Positions 19,276 to 28,902 of a DNA stretch of 44,511 nucleotides are shown here, one piece after another. The notes under the pieces were generated by a model. That model was not told the origin of the DNA. It was given only the letters and a program-made list of their open reading frames with translations, and searched no databases. The position numbers and the translations under genes are program-made. Source of the stretch: an uncultured Candidatus Pelagibacter sp. (lineage in GTDB: Bacteria > Pseudomonadota > Alphaproteobacteria > Pelagibacterales > Pelagibacteraceae); the NCBI GenBank assembly GCA_905618895.1, contig CAJQTA010000023.1, positions 1-44,511 on the forward strand, in the 5' to 3' direction. Position 1 is the first letter of the stretch. Each line of letters opens with the position of its first letter.

Positions 19276-20220
19276 ATGCCTAGCAAAATAAATAAAATTG
19301 CTGTGATTGGTACTGGAGTTATTGGCACAGGTTGGATAATCAGAATGTTAGCATACAACAAAAAAGTTACAGCATTTGATTTAGATATTAAAAAAAAAAT
19401 TATATTAATTAAAGAAGTTAAAAGATCACTTCCATTTGTAAAAAAACTTTTTAAAAAAAAAAAAATTAATTTAAAAAATTTAAGCTTTAAAACTTCGTTA
19501 TTAGAAACATTAAAAAACGCTGATTTTATTCAAGAATGTGCCACAGAAAATTATAAATTAAAAACAAAATTAATATCAGATATAGGAAAATATTCTAAAC
19601 CAAGTGCCATTATAGCCTCCAGCTCATCAGGACTATTACCTTCCATTATTTTTTCAAAGTGTAAAAACCCTAATAGAGGAATTATTGGCCATCCATTTAA
19701 CCCAGTTTATATGTTGCCAGCAGTTGAAATTGTACCTGGAAAAAAGACCTCTAAAATAATTTTAAAAAAAGCTAATGATTTTTATAAATCTATTTCAATG
19801 AATCCCATTGCTGTGAAAAAAGAATTACCAGGATACTTAGCAGATAGGTTGCAAGAAGCTTTATGGAGAGAAGGGCTGCATATTATTAATGAAGGTTATG
19901 CAACAACAAAAGATTTAGACAGGGCAATTGAGGATGGACCTGGTTTAAGATGGTCATTAATGGGAACTTTTTTAACTTTTCATTTGGCAGGTGGAAAATC
20001 TGGAATGAAACATATGCTAGAACAATTTGGACCAGCCTTAAAACTTCCATGGACAAAACTGAAAGCTCCAAATTTATCTAATAAGTTGATTAAAAGATTA
20101 GTTGAAGGCACTAAAAAACAATCTAAAGGAAAATCAGTTGAAAAAATTTCAAATATTAGAGATGAATATTTATTAGATTTACTTTTAATGAGAAAAAAAT
20201 ATGAAAAAAAGTTAAGATAA
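19276..20220 (+). CDS. 3-hydroxyacyl-CoA dehydrogenase-type, probable carnitine 3-dehydrogenase
   Basis: IAVIGTGVIGTGWIIRMLAYNKKVTAFDLD; IIGHPFNPVYMLPAVEIVPG; GPGLRWSLMGTFLTFHLAGG. Confidence 0.82.
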   Translation: MPSKINKIAVIGTGVIGTGWIIRMLAYNKKVTAFDLDIKKKIILIKEVKRSLPFVKKLFKKKKINLKNLSFKTSLLETLKNADFIQECATENYKLKTKLISDIGKYSKPSAIIASSSSGLLPSIIFSKCKNPNRGIIGHPFNPVYMLPAVEIVPGKKTSKIILKKANDFYKSISMNPIAVKKELPGYLADRLQEALWREGLHIINEGYATTKDLDRAIEDGPGLRWSLMGTFLTFHLAGGKSGMKHMLEQFGPALKLPWTKLKAPNLSNKLIKRLVEGTKKQSKGKSVEKISNIRDEYLLDLLLMRKKYEKKLR

Positions 20221-20224
20221 TTTG

Positions 20225-20632
20225 ATGGATAAAAAGATGATTAACCACACAGGAGGATGTTTTTGTGGTCAAGTTAAATTCACAGTTAAACTGGATGAAG
20301 TTCCTAGAGTTTTTAACTGTCATTGTAATGATTGTATGAAAAAAATGGGTGGAATGATTACAATAATAGATCTTAGAGAGGGTGCTATTGATATTGATAA
20401 AAGTAAGCTTGGTATTTACGAACACTTAGGTGGAAGTGGTAAAAAGATCCAAAAGCATTATTGTAAAAATTGTACAGCACCAGTTTTGACATATGTAGCT
20501 AAGTGGAATAAATTTTATCTATACGCTGGGTTGTTAAATGACATAAGTATTCTTAAAAATGTAAATAATATTCATTATAAAGATTCTCATTTTCCTTTTA
20601 TGGAAAATTTTGATAGTACAATTAAATCTTAG
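20225..20632 (+). CDS. GFA/CENP-V domain zinc protein
   Basis: GGCFCGQVKFTV...VFNCHCNDCMKKMGG...HYCKNCTAP. Confidence 0.8.
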   Translation: MDKKMINHTGGCFCGQVKFTVKLDEVPRVFNCHCNDCMKKMGGMITIIDLREGAIDIDKSKLGIYEHLGGSGKKIQKHYCKNCTAPVLTYVAKWNKFYLYAGLLNDISILKNVNNIHYKDSHFPFMENFDSTIKS

Positions 20633-21417
20633 TCGTTTCTTTCGGTATGACCATCAACAGAAATTACTTGCCCAGAAACTTTACTTGAGTCGTCAGAGAT
20701 TAGAAAAGAACACATCTTTCCAATATCCTCCTCTAAAATCCATTGTTTCATCGAACTCATTGAAACAAAATCTTTTTCAATTATTTTTGTAGAAACTTTA
20801 GTAAATTTTGACTTATCTTTTATTACTCTTTTCATTCTATCACCTTTAATAGTACCAGGACAGACAGCATTTACTCTTATATTAAATTTTCCAAGCTCCA
20901 TAGCCAATGTTTTTGTGACACCAATTATTGCCCATTTACTAGCAGCATACGGAGAACGTAGTGGAAAGCCAAGTATTCCTGCAGTTGACGAAATATTAAC
21001 TATTGAACCATTTTTAGATTTTTTTATTAAAGGTATTGCTTTCTTCGTAAAGTAAAAATGGCTATTAACATCGACATGCAAAGTATTCTCCCAGTCTTTT
21101 GATTTTAATTTTTCAAGAGACCCTGTAGGTCCAGCAATACCAACGTTATTAATTAAAGCATCAATTTTTTTCGTTTTTTTTTTAACTTTTTCAAAAAAAT
21201 CTGAGACCTGATATTCATTTGAAGCATCACAAAGATAAGCAAATAACTTTTTATTATTTAAAGGATGTTTATTTAATTTATGTAGAGATTTGCTGTTTAT
21301 ATCACAAAGATACACATAAGCTCCTCTAGAAAGACATACTTTTGCTGTCGCCAAACCTATTCCAGAAGCTCCTGCAGAAATAATAATTCTTTTATTTTTT
21401 AATGATTGGTTAATCAT
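20629..21417 (-). CDS. Short-chain dehydrogenase/reductase
   Basis: SAGASGIGLATAKVCL, LINNVGIAG, YAASKWAIIGVTKTLA, VNAVCPGTI. Confidence 0.9.
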   Translation of the reverse strand: MINQSLKNKRIIISAGASGIGLATAKVCLSRGAYVYLCDINSKSLHKLNKHPLNNKKLFAYLCDASNEYQVSDFFEKVKKKTKKIDALINNVGIAGPTGSLEKLKSKDWENTLHVDVNSHFYFTKKAIPLIKKSKNGSIVNISSTAGILGFPLRSPYAASKWAIIGVTKTLAMELGKFNIRVNAVCPGTIKGDRMKRVIKDKSKFTKVSTKIIEKDFVSMSSMKQWILEEDIGKMCSFLISDDSSKVSGQVISVDGHTERND

Positions 21418-21420
21418 TAA

Positions 21421-22446
21421 TTACGATTTTGTTAAAGTCTCTTGAAGTTCTTTATTTGTTATATATCCCTTAACATTTCCACTTTTATCAACAACTTCAC
21501 AGTTAGCACTTGAGCAAACTATTTGTGGCAAAAATTCTTCAATGAATTGATCTTCTTGGACTTTGACTAAATTTGACTTATCAATCCCATTTACTTCATT
21601 TGAATTTTTCATGATAATTTTCGCTTTTATTACTCTTGCTCTATTTACATCTTTAACAAAAGCTTTTACATAATCGTCTGCAGGTTTCATTATAATATCT
21701 ATAGGTGTTCCAACCTGTACTAATTTTCCAGCATTTAATATTCCAATATGATCTCCCAATCTCAAAGACTCATCTAAATCATGGGTAATAAAGATTATTG
21801 TTTTTTTTAACTCAGATTGAAGGTCTATTAATTGTTTTTGCATATCACTTCTTATTAAAGGGTCTAATGCGCTAAATGCTTCATCCATTAACATAATATC
21901 TGAGTTTGTTGCTAAAGCTCTTGCTAAACCAACACGTTGTTGCATTCCACCAGACAATTGGTTTGGAAACTGATTTTCAAAACCATTAAGACCAACTGCA
22001 TCAATTTTTTCCATAGCAATTTTATCTCTATTGTTTTCTGATTTTCCTTGCATTTCCAATCCATATCCAACGTTTTGCATAACAGTTTTGTGAGGAAATA
22101 AGCCAAATCTTTGAAACACCATGCTAATACGATTCCTTCTCCAATCAATTAATTGATCGGAAGTACAATTCATTATATTTGTACCATCTATATGAATCTC
22201 ACCTTCAGTTGGATCAATTAATCTATTTATATGTCTTATTAATGTAGATTTTCCTGAGCCAGACAAACCCATGCAAACAAAAGTTTCACCTTCTTCAATA
22301 TTTAATGAAACATTATCTAGTCCTATGGTATGACCAGTTTGTTCTAGGATGTCATCTTTTGTTCCACCATTTTTAACCATTGGCATTATAGATTGAGGTT
22401 TATTACCAAAAATTTTATAGATATTCTTGATTTCTATTTTTGACAT
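21421..22446 (-). CDS. proV: Glycine betaine/quaternary-amine ABC transporter ATP-binding protein
   Basis: GLSGSGKSTLIRHINRLIDPTEGEIHIDGTNI; LSGGMQQRVGLARALA. Confidence 0.9.
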   Translation of the reverse strand: MSKIEIKNIYKIFGNKPQSIMPMVKNGGTKDDILEQTGHTIGLDNVSLNIEEGETFVCMGLSGSGKSTLIRHINRLIDPTEGEIHIDGTNIMNCTSDQLIDWRRNRISMVFQRFGLFPHKTVMQNVGYGLEMQGKSENNRDKIAMEKIDAVGLNGFENQFPNQLSGGMQQRVGLARALATNSDIMLMDEAFSALDPLIRSDMQKQLIDLQSELKKTIIFITHDLDESLRLGDHIGILNAGKLVQVGTPIDIIMKPADDYVKAFVKDVNRARVIKAKIIMKNSNEVNGIDKSNLVKVQEDQFIEEFLPQIVCSSANCEVVDKSGNVKGYITNKELQETLTKS

Positions 22447-23465
22447 TATTCTTTTACTTTCTTGGCTGGAGAATTTCTTTCTTGAAGTGTTTCTCCATAT
22501 GATTGAGTAATTCTATCTAATACAATAGCCAATAACACAATTGCAATTCCTGCTTCTGCTGCTCTACCAACATTTAGCTGTTGAAGACCTAGTAGAACTT
22601 CGTCCCCCAAACCTCTTGTTCCAATCATTGATGCGATAACAACCATTGATAGTGCCATCATTGTACATTGGTTAACTCCTTGCATTATATTAGGTAGTGC
22701 TAGTGGAATCTGCACTCCCCATAATTTTTGTTTTTTGCTAGCTCCAAATGCATCTGCTGCTTCTGTTACCTCTGTGTCAACCAGTCTAATACCAAGATCT
22801 GTTAATCTAACCAAAGGAGGTACGGCATAAATAAAAGTTGCAATAATCGCTGGAACAGCGCCAAGACCAAATAGCATTATACCTGGAATTAGATAGACAA
22901 ATGCTGGAATTGTCTGCATTAAATCTAGTATAGGAAGAATTTTTTCTCTTACTTTGTTTGCTCTAGACATCCATATTCCTATTGGAACACCTATAACCAT
23001 ACATAAAAATATACTGATTATCATAATTGAAGTTGTTTCAATTGCCTTATCCCAAAAACGAGGGTGTAAAAATCCAATAAAGAATGTGCAAAAGCCAACA
23101 GAAACAGTAGTTTTAATTTTTTTCCCACTTGCAAAATAGGCAAGTATTACAACACCAATAATTACTAAAGGCCATGGAGCTTGAACTAAAAAGTTTTTTA
23201 GTCCCATTAACATTGCAAGTAAAACATTATTTATTGCCTCAAAGATAAAACCATAATTTTCATTAAGTGCTTTGAACATTTTATTAATCCATGGCATCAA
23301 AGGTAAATCTAGCCATTTAGGCCAATCACTTAACCATGAAAAATCTTTAAATAACTCACCTACAGTTTCAGGTTTTCTTTTTGATGAATTATAACTTGAA
23401 ATTAATAACCATATAAAAATTCCTAATAGACTTAGGTTAAATAAATTTTTTTTATCTTTGAACAT
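22446..23465 (-). CDS. proW: Glycine betaine/quaternary-amine ABC transporter permease
   Basis: Multi-TM, EAADAFGASKKQKLWGVQIPLALPNIMQGVNQ EAA loop; overlaps proV by 1 nt. Confidence 0.9.
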   Translation of the reverse strand: MFKDKKNLFNLSLLGIFIWLLISSYNSSKRKPETVGELFKDFSWLSDWPKWLDLPLMPWINKMFKALNENYGFIFEAINNVLLAMLMGLKNFLVQAPWPLVIIGVVILAYFASGKKIKTTVSVGFCTFFIGFLHPRFWDKAIETTSIMIISIFLCMVIGVPIGIWMSRANKVREKILPILDLMQTIPAFVYLIPGIMLFGLGAVPAIIATFIYAVPPLVRLTDLGIRLVDTEVTEAADAFGASKKQKLWGVQIPLALPNIMQGVNQCTMMALSMVVIASMIGTRGLGDEVLLGLQQLNVGRAAEAGIAIVLLAIVLDRITQSYGETLQERNSPAKKVKE

Positions 23466-23485
23466 ATGATTGAATTTTTGTTAAA

Positions 23486-23509
23486 GAAAGAGCCCCGAAG
23501 GGCTCTTTC
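23486..23509 (-). terminator. Intra-operon hairpin, GAAAGAGCCC-UUCG-GGGCUCUUUC on the minus strand
   Basis: Perfect 10-bp stem with a 4-nt loop between proX stop and proW start; only a short U run follows. Confidence 0.75.
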
Positions 23510-23528
23510 AAATTATTTTATCTTAAAA

Positions 23529-24548
23529 TTAAAGTGCTGCTTTTACTTTTTTAGCAACATCAGCAGGAACCCATTTAGTCCAAGCTGACTCATTTTTTAA
23601 GTATTCTTTAGCAGTTAACTCCATATCACCATCTGACTCGTCTTCGTAGAAGGCTAACATTCTGTTAACTGTAGCAGTAGGAATTGAGTACTGTGACAAG
23701 AACTTAGTTTCCGCTGGGTGAGCATCAGCCCATTTAGTCAATACAGATTTAGTTAACGCCATATCTCTGTATTCACTTGCACAAGACTTAGTATATGCTT
23801 CTGGTCCTTCTGCTTTGATTTTTTCAACAACAGCAGACATATCAGCCCAACATTTTTCGCTCCACTTAGGCTCAGTTAATCTAACTAGATCAACTTTACC
23901 CATTAAGCCTGTAGGTGCCCAATAGTATGTAAAGATAGGTTTCTTTTTAGCAAAAGCACCTGCGATAGCAGCATCTAATGCACCACCTGAACCTGGGTCA
24001 AAATTTGTATAGAATGCGTCTAAACCATACTCTTTTTGTTTAACTAGGTTTACAGTGTAACAAGTCCAACCTGAAATACAGCTAGTCATTCTACCTTTTG
24101 AAGGATTTTCAGGATCTTTAAATAGTGCAGCTATTTTAGGATCTTTCATATCTTCAACAGATTTTAAATTGTATTTATCAGCTGTAGTTTTATCCACATA
24201 GAAAGCTTGCTGTGAATCGGGTGTATTAACTCCAATATTCTTAATAGTACCAGCCGCAACATGTGGCTCGTAGTTAGCAACAATATTATCATACCAAACT
24301 TCAGTAATTACATCCAATTGACCATCGTAGTGAGCAGCCATGATAGGTGTTGTACTTCCTTTTGTTACAGACACTTCACATCCGTATCCTTTTTCAAGAA
24401 TGAATGCACTAATTGCAGTGTGAATGTTCGCACTGCTCCAGTCGAAATCTCCCAATCTTGCTTTACAAGCAGCATTTGCACTAGTACCTACCAATGATAA
24501 TGTTGATATAAAGAAGGCTGAAAGAACTAATCTTTTTAAAAACTTCAT
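23529..24548 (-). CDS. proX: Glycine betaine/carnitine-type substrate-binding protein
   Basis: Signal peptide ending SANAA; ARLGDFDWSSANIHTAISAFILEKGYGCEV; strong SD AAAGGGAGAG. Confidence 0.88.
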   Translation of the reverse strand: MKFLKRLVLSAFFISTLSLVGTSANAACKARLGDFDWSSANIHTAISAFILEKGYGCEVSVTKGSTTPIMAAHYDGQLDVITEVWYDNIVANYEPHVAAGTIKNIGVNTPDSQQAFYVDKTTADKYNLKSVEDMKDPKIAALFKDPENPSKGRMTSCISGWTCYTVNLVKQKEYGLDAFYTNFDPGSGGALDAAIAGAFAKKKPIFTYYWAPTGLMGKVDLVRLTEPKWSEKCWADMSAVVEKIKAEGPEAYTKSCASEYRDMALTKSVLTKWADAHPAETKFLSQYSIPTATVNRMLAFYEDESDGDMELTAKEYLKNESAWTKWVPADVAKKVKAAL

Positions 24549-24666
24549 ATTTTCTCTCCCTTTAGTTAAGTTTTAATGAATGCAGTTAATAAGGTATGAG
24601 TCTAAAATTCAAGTACCTATTTATTTTATACAACCACAAAGTGCATTGAAAAGTCCATAAAACATA

Positions 24667-24682
24667 ATATTCTTAAGAATAT
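24667..24682. promoter_or_regulatory. Perfect 16-bp palindrome overlapping a start codon
   Basis: ATATTCTTAAGAATAT; the ATG of the downstream CDS is at 24681. Confidence 0.5.
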
Positions 24683-25805
24683 GAGTGGCATTTCAAAAAT
24701 TGAAAAAAATAAAAATAATTTGTATGTGAAATGGAATGATGGAGAGGAAAGTAACTTTAACTACTACTGGCTTAGGGACAATTGCCCAACAGCTCACGAT
24801 AAAGATTCAAATCATAGAATGTTTAATATTCTTGAAGTTTCAAAAAATTTAAGTGTAAAAGAATTCAAAATAAACGTAGAAGGAAAACTTGAAGTAGAAT
24901 GGAGTGAAGGAGATCATATTAGCCATTATGATCCAAAGTGGCTCAGAGAAAATTGCTATACATTAAAAAATAAACAAAAATATATTTCACCCTTTCAATT
25001 ATGGGATAGTTCTTTAGAGAAAAATTTAGAGTCTGTAACTATCGATCATAGTGAAATTTTAAATAGTGAAGAAGGTTTATTAAAATGGCTTGAACTTTTG
25101 CATTACAAAGGAATTGCAATTGTTAAAAATACTCCAGTTGAAAAAGAGTCAGCATTTCCAGTTTTAAATAGAATAAGTCATACAAGACAAACTTTTTTTA
25201 ATACACCTTTTGAAGTTATTAATATTCCAAAACCAAATAATTCAGCGTATACAGCACATGCTTTAAGAAATCATATGGACTTACCTTGGTTTGAGACACC
25301 ACCGGGATATCAATTTCTTCATTGCTTGATTAATTCTGCAGAAGGAGGGAATTCTTCAGCTGTCGATGGATTTGCAGTAGCAGATTATTTAAGAAAGAAT
25401 GAAAAAGAAATTTTTGATACCTTGATAAGTATACCTCTTAAATTTAGAGATAAAGACTATACTCAAGAAACAGTTAGAAACTTTCATGCATCAGCAATTT
25501 CATTAACTAAAGATGGAGATTATAACGATATAAGATTTAGTGTAGCTACTATGGACACATTAGATTGCCATCCTGATATTATGGATAAGGTATACGAAGC
25601 TCATCGCAGATTTGGAAATCTTTTGCATGACAATAAATTTCAAATTAAATTTAGATTAAAGCCAGGTGATATTTTTTCATTTAATAATCGAAGAACTCTT
25701 CACGGAAGAACTGCATTTAACCCTAACTCAGGTCATAGGCATCTACAAGGATATTATATGGACAGAGATGAAATTATAGGAAGATTAAATTATTTAAAAA
25801 AATAA
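24681..25805 (+). CDS. Gamma-butyrobetaine hydroxylase-like (BBOX/TmpA-type) Fe/2OG dioxygenase
   Basis: N-terminal DUF971-like YYWLRDNC; NHMDLPWFETPPGYQFLHCL; FNNRRTLHGRTAF. Confidence 0.85.
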   Translation: MSGISKIEKNKNNLYVKWNDGEESNFNYYWLRDNCPTAHDKDSNHRMFNILEVSKNLSVKEFKINVEGKLEVEWSEGDHISHYDPKWLRENCYTLKNKQKYISPFQLWDSSLEKNLESVTIDHSEILNSEEGLLKWLELLHYKGIAIVKNTPVEKESAFPVLNRISHTRQTFFNTPFEVINIPKPNNSAYTAHALRNHMDLPWFETPPGYQFLHCLINSAEGGNSSAVDGFAVADYLRKNEKEIFDTLISIPLKFRDKDYTQETVRNFHASAISLTKDGDYNDIRFSVATMDTLDCHPDIMDKVYEAHRRFGNLLHDNKFQIKFRLKPGDIFSFNNRRTLHGRTAFNPNSGHRHLQGYYMDRDEIIGRLNYLKK

Positions 25806-26441
25806 ATTTTCAAATATTAAATTATTATTTTTATTATATTTGTTAAATTCTGATTTTGTTTTAATTGTATAATAATATTTTTCAATTTTTAAATTCTGGA
25901 TATTTTTATTTTTTAAGTAAGACTTATCTAATATTAGACAACTGATATTCTTGTTATTTGATTTCTTAATTATATTCTTAATACTTGTTGGTGGTGAAAA
26001 AGACAATCCAACTTTGATGTTTTTTTTAATTTTTAGTAGATTATAAATATTTTTATGTTTAAAGGAAATGAACACACTTTTTGTAAATTTTGATGTTTCT
26101 TTTAAGAGTTTTTTTAGAAGAAATTTTGACAAGATTGGTTTGATTTCAATATGCATGGGGTACCTATTTTTTGAGCATTTCAACAAGTCTTTTAAGAATG
26201 GAATTGTTTTATTATACTTAGTGCTAATTGCATTAATCTTTGAATAATTAAGATTTTTTATGCTTAGATTTTTTTTAAAAATTCTTTTTAAAGTAAAATC
26301 ATGGAAACAAATAAACTCACCATCTTTTGTTGCATGTATATCAGTTTCAATCCCATAACCTTTTTCAAACGATTGTTTAAAGGATTTTAAAAGATTTTCT
26401 TTATATCTTTTATTTACAATTCCTCTGTGAATTAAGTGCAT
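25794..26441 (-). CDS. Glycerophosphodiester phosphodiesterase-family protein
   Basis: LIHRGIVNKRYKEN, GIETDIHATKDGEFICFHDFTLKRIF. Confidence 0.8.
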   Translation of the reverse strand: MHLIHRGIVNKRYKENLLKSFKQSFEKGYGIETDIHATKDGEFICFHDFTLKRIFKKNLSIKNLNYSKINAISTKYNKTIPFLKDLLKCSKNRYPMHIEIKPILSKFLLKKLLKETSKFTKSVFISFKHKNIYNLLKIKKNIKVGLSFSPPTSIKNIIKKSNNKNISCLILDKSYLKNKNIQNLKIEKYYYTIKTKSEFNKYNKNNNLIFENLFF

Positions 26442-26462
26442 GATTTAAATTGAGATATTAAT

Positions 26463-27893
26463 TTATTTCCAGCCAGTGATTGTTTTAATTTCAAGGTATT
26501 CCTCTAATCCCCAAACACCACCTTCACGACCATTTCCTGACTGTCTAAATCCACCAAAAGGAGTTCCTGGGTCAGCAGCATTACCATTTATATAAACACA
26601 ACCTGATCTTAGTTTTTTTGCAACTCTACGGGCTTTTTCTTTATCTTCAGTTTGTAAGTAATTTCCAAGACCATATTCGGTGTTATTAGTAATTTCTATT
26701 GCATCCTCTTCAGTTTCAAATGGAATTATAGATAGAACAGGGCCAAAAATTTCTTTTTTTGCTATTTCCATGTCATTTGTAACATGTGTAAATATTGTCG
26801 GCTTAATAAAGTAGCCTTTATTTAAATTGTTTGGAAGCTCCGGTCCACCTGCTGCTAGCGTGGCACCTTCTTTAATTCCACTTTTAATTAGATTAATAAT
26901 TTTATCGTATTGTATCTTTGAAACTACGGGACCTATATGATCACCTGTCTTTGAAGCCAAATCAACATTTATAAGATTTGCTTCTTCCGCTGCTTCTTTA
27001 ATGGCTCTTTCATAGATAGATTTTTCAACCAACATTCTTGTTGGCGCATCACAAGATTGTCCAGAGTTGCTCATAACATTTCTGATTCCATCTCTAACTG
27101 CATCAGGGTAAGAGTCGGCAAAAACAATATTACCTCCTTTACCGCCAAGCTCTAAACAAACCCTTTTAATTGTATCTGCTGCATTTTTTGAAATTAATTT
27201 TCCAGCTCTTGTTGACCCTGTAAAAGAAACCAAATCTATATCAGGGTGACTGGATATTTGTGATCCAACTCCAGCACCATCTCCGTTCACTAAATTAAAA
27301 ACTCCTGAAGGAAAACCTGCTTCATCTATCATTTCAGCAAACAACATTGCAGAGATAGGTGCTATCTCAGATGGCTTAAGTATCATTGTGCACCCTGTAG
27401 CTAATGCCGGTATTACCTTTAGTGTTATTTGATTAATCGGCCAGTTCCATGGCGTAATTAATCCACACACTCCTATTGGTTCATAACTTATGTAGTTGTT
27501 TGATTTTGAATCAAAATGTTCTTCAAAATTAAAATTTTTTAATCTTAAAATAAAATCTTCCAAATGAGATTGACCAGAAGCCGCCTGAGCTGAAGATGAC
27601 CAATTAATAGGTGCACCCATTTCTATTGAAATAGTACTAGCCATTTCATCAAATCTTTTCTTATAAATTTTTAGTAATTTTTCTAAAAGAGTTATTCTTT
27701 CTTTTATTGAGGTTTCTTTCCATTTAAGAAAAGCTTTTTTTGCAGCCTTTATTGCTAAATTAGTATCTTCCTCAAATCCCAAAGAGATTATAGCAAAAGG
27801 CTCCTCATTTGAGGGATTAATGACCTCAAGGTTATTTGTTTTTGATGGTTTGATCCACCTACCATCTATATAAAAATTTCTTTTGTCTAACAT
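26463..27893 (-). CDS. Aldehyde dehydrogenase
   Basis: TPWNWPINQITLKVIPALATGCTMILKPSE; ELGGKGGNIVFADS; NSGQSCDAPTRM. Confidence 0.9.
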   Translation of the reverse strand: MLDKRNFYIDGRWIKPSKTNNLEVINPSNEEPFAIISLGFEEDTNLAIKAAKKAFLKWKETSIKERITLLEKLLKIYKKRFDEMASTISIEMGAPINWSSSAQAASGQSHLEDFILRLKNFNFEEHFDSKSNNYISYEPIGVCGLITPWNWPINQITLKVIPALATGCTMILKPSEIAPISAMLFAEMIDEAGFPSGVFNLVNGDGAGVGSQISSHPDIDLVSFTGSTRAGKLISKNAADTIKRVCLELGGKGGNIVFADSYPDAVRDGIRNVMSNSGQSCDAPTRMLVEKSIYERAIKEAAEEANLINVDLASKTGDHIGPVVSKIQYDKIINLIKSGIKEGATLAAGGPELPNNLNKGYFIKPTIFTHVTNDMEIAKKEIFGPVLSIIPFETEEDAIEITNNTEYGLGNYLQTEDKEKARRVAKKLRSGCVYINGNAADPGTPFGGFRQSGNGREGGVWGLEEYLEIKTITGWK

Positions 27894-27986
27894 TCTAGAT
27901 TATAATCATATAAATTATATTTTATACAAGTCTTCCATTCTTTTAACAATCATTGAAGATCAAGCCCAATAAAACCTATTTTCATT

Positions 27987-28847
27987 TTACCTCTTTTTTT
28001 TGGTATTTTTAAATAATATTAAACTAACACCACTAATTATGATTGCTCCTCCAAGAAAAACTTGGCTAGGTGGATCCTCTCCTAATAAAAAGATAGATGT
28101 TATTAACCCAGTCACAGGAAGTATAAGCAAAACTGGCATAACCTTGTTAACTGGATATTTTCCCAAGACATAGTACCAAGCCGCATAGCCAATTGGCTGC
28201 ATAAAAAATCCAAGAAAAATTACAGTTAGCCAGCTATTAAGGTTTGCAGATAAAAAATATACCATTGGATTTCCATCAAAAATTAAAGATACAATCAATA
28301 ACATTGGTCCAGAAAATACACATAGCCAAGTCATCAATGCAAATGCTCCAATTTGTTTGCTTAAAGGTTTTGCCATGACTGCACCAAGCGCCCAAGTAAA
28401 TGCACCAGACAATGTTAATAAAACCCCAATATATTTTCCTTCTAGATTAGGTGCTCCAGTTAAAATAAATACTCCAATAAAAGCTATTACCAAACCAACT
28501 ATATTTTTTAGAGTTGGGATTTCTTTTAGTAAAAAAAAGGCAATTATTATTCCAAAAGGAACTTCTAACTGAATAAGCAATACTGCAGACGATGCGTCAA
28601 TAATATTTAAACCTGTATAAGTTAATCCATACTGCAAAGCGCTACCAATAAAAGACACTTTGAATAAATCTAAAAATAAACCTTTAGGAATAGGAAAAAA
28701 CCAAACAAGAATTAAAGCAGGTATAGTAAAACGCATACCCATTAATAAATAAGGTGGAAAATATTGCATAGCAGGCTTAGCAATAACAAAACCAAAACCT
28801 AAAATTATAGGAACTAATAGTGCAATAAATACATCTCTAATTTTCAT
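27987..28847 (-). CDS. EamA/DMT-family permease
   Basis: 10-TM pattern; IDASSAVLLIQLEVPFGIIIAFFLLKE. Confidence 0.85.
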   Translation of the reverse strand: MKIRDVFIALLVPIILGFGFVIAKPAMQYFPPYLLMGMRFTIPALILVWFFPIPKGLFLDLFKVSFIGSALQYGLTYTGLNIIDASSAVLLIQLEVPFGIIIAFFLLKEIPTLKNIVGLVIAFIGVFILTGAPNLEGKYIGVLLTLSGAFTWALGAVMAKPLSKQIGAFALMTWLCVFSGPMLLIVSLIFDGNPMVYFLSANLNSWLTVIFLGFFMQPIGYAAWYYVLGKYPVNKVMPVLLILPVTGLITSIFLLGEDPPSQVFLGGAIIISGVSLILFKNTKKKR

Positions 28848-28902
28848 TTTTTTTGTTTTTAACTTTAAGTTTATGATATAATTTTTATTATTAAATATAT
28901 CT

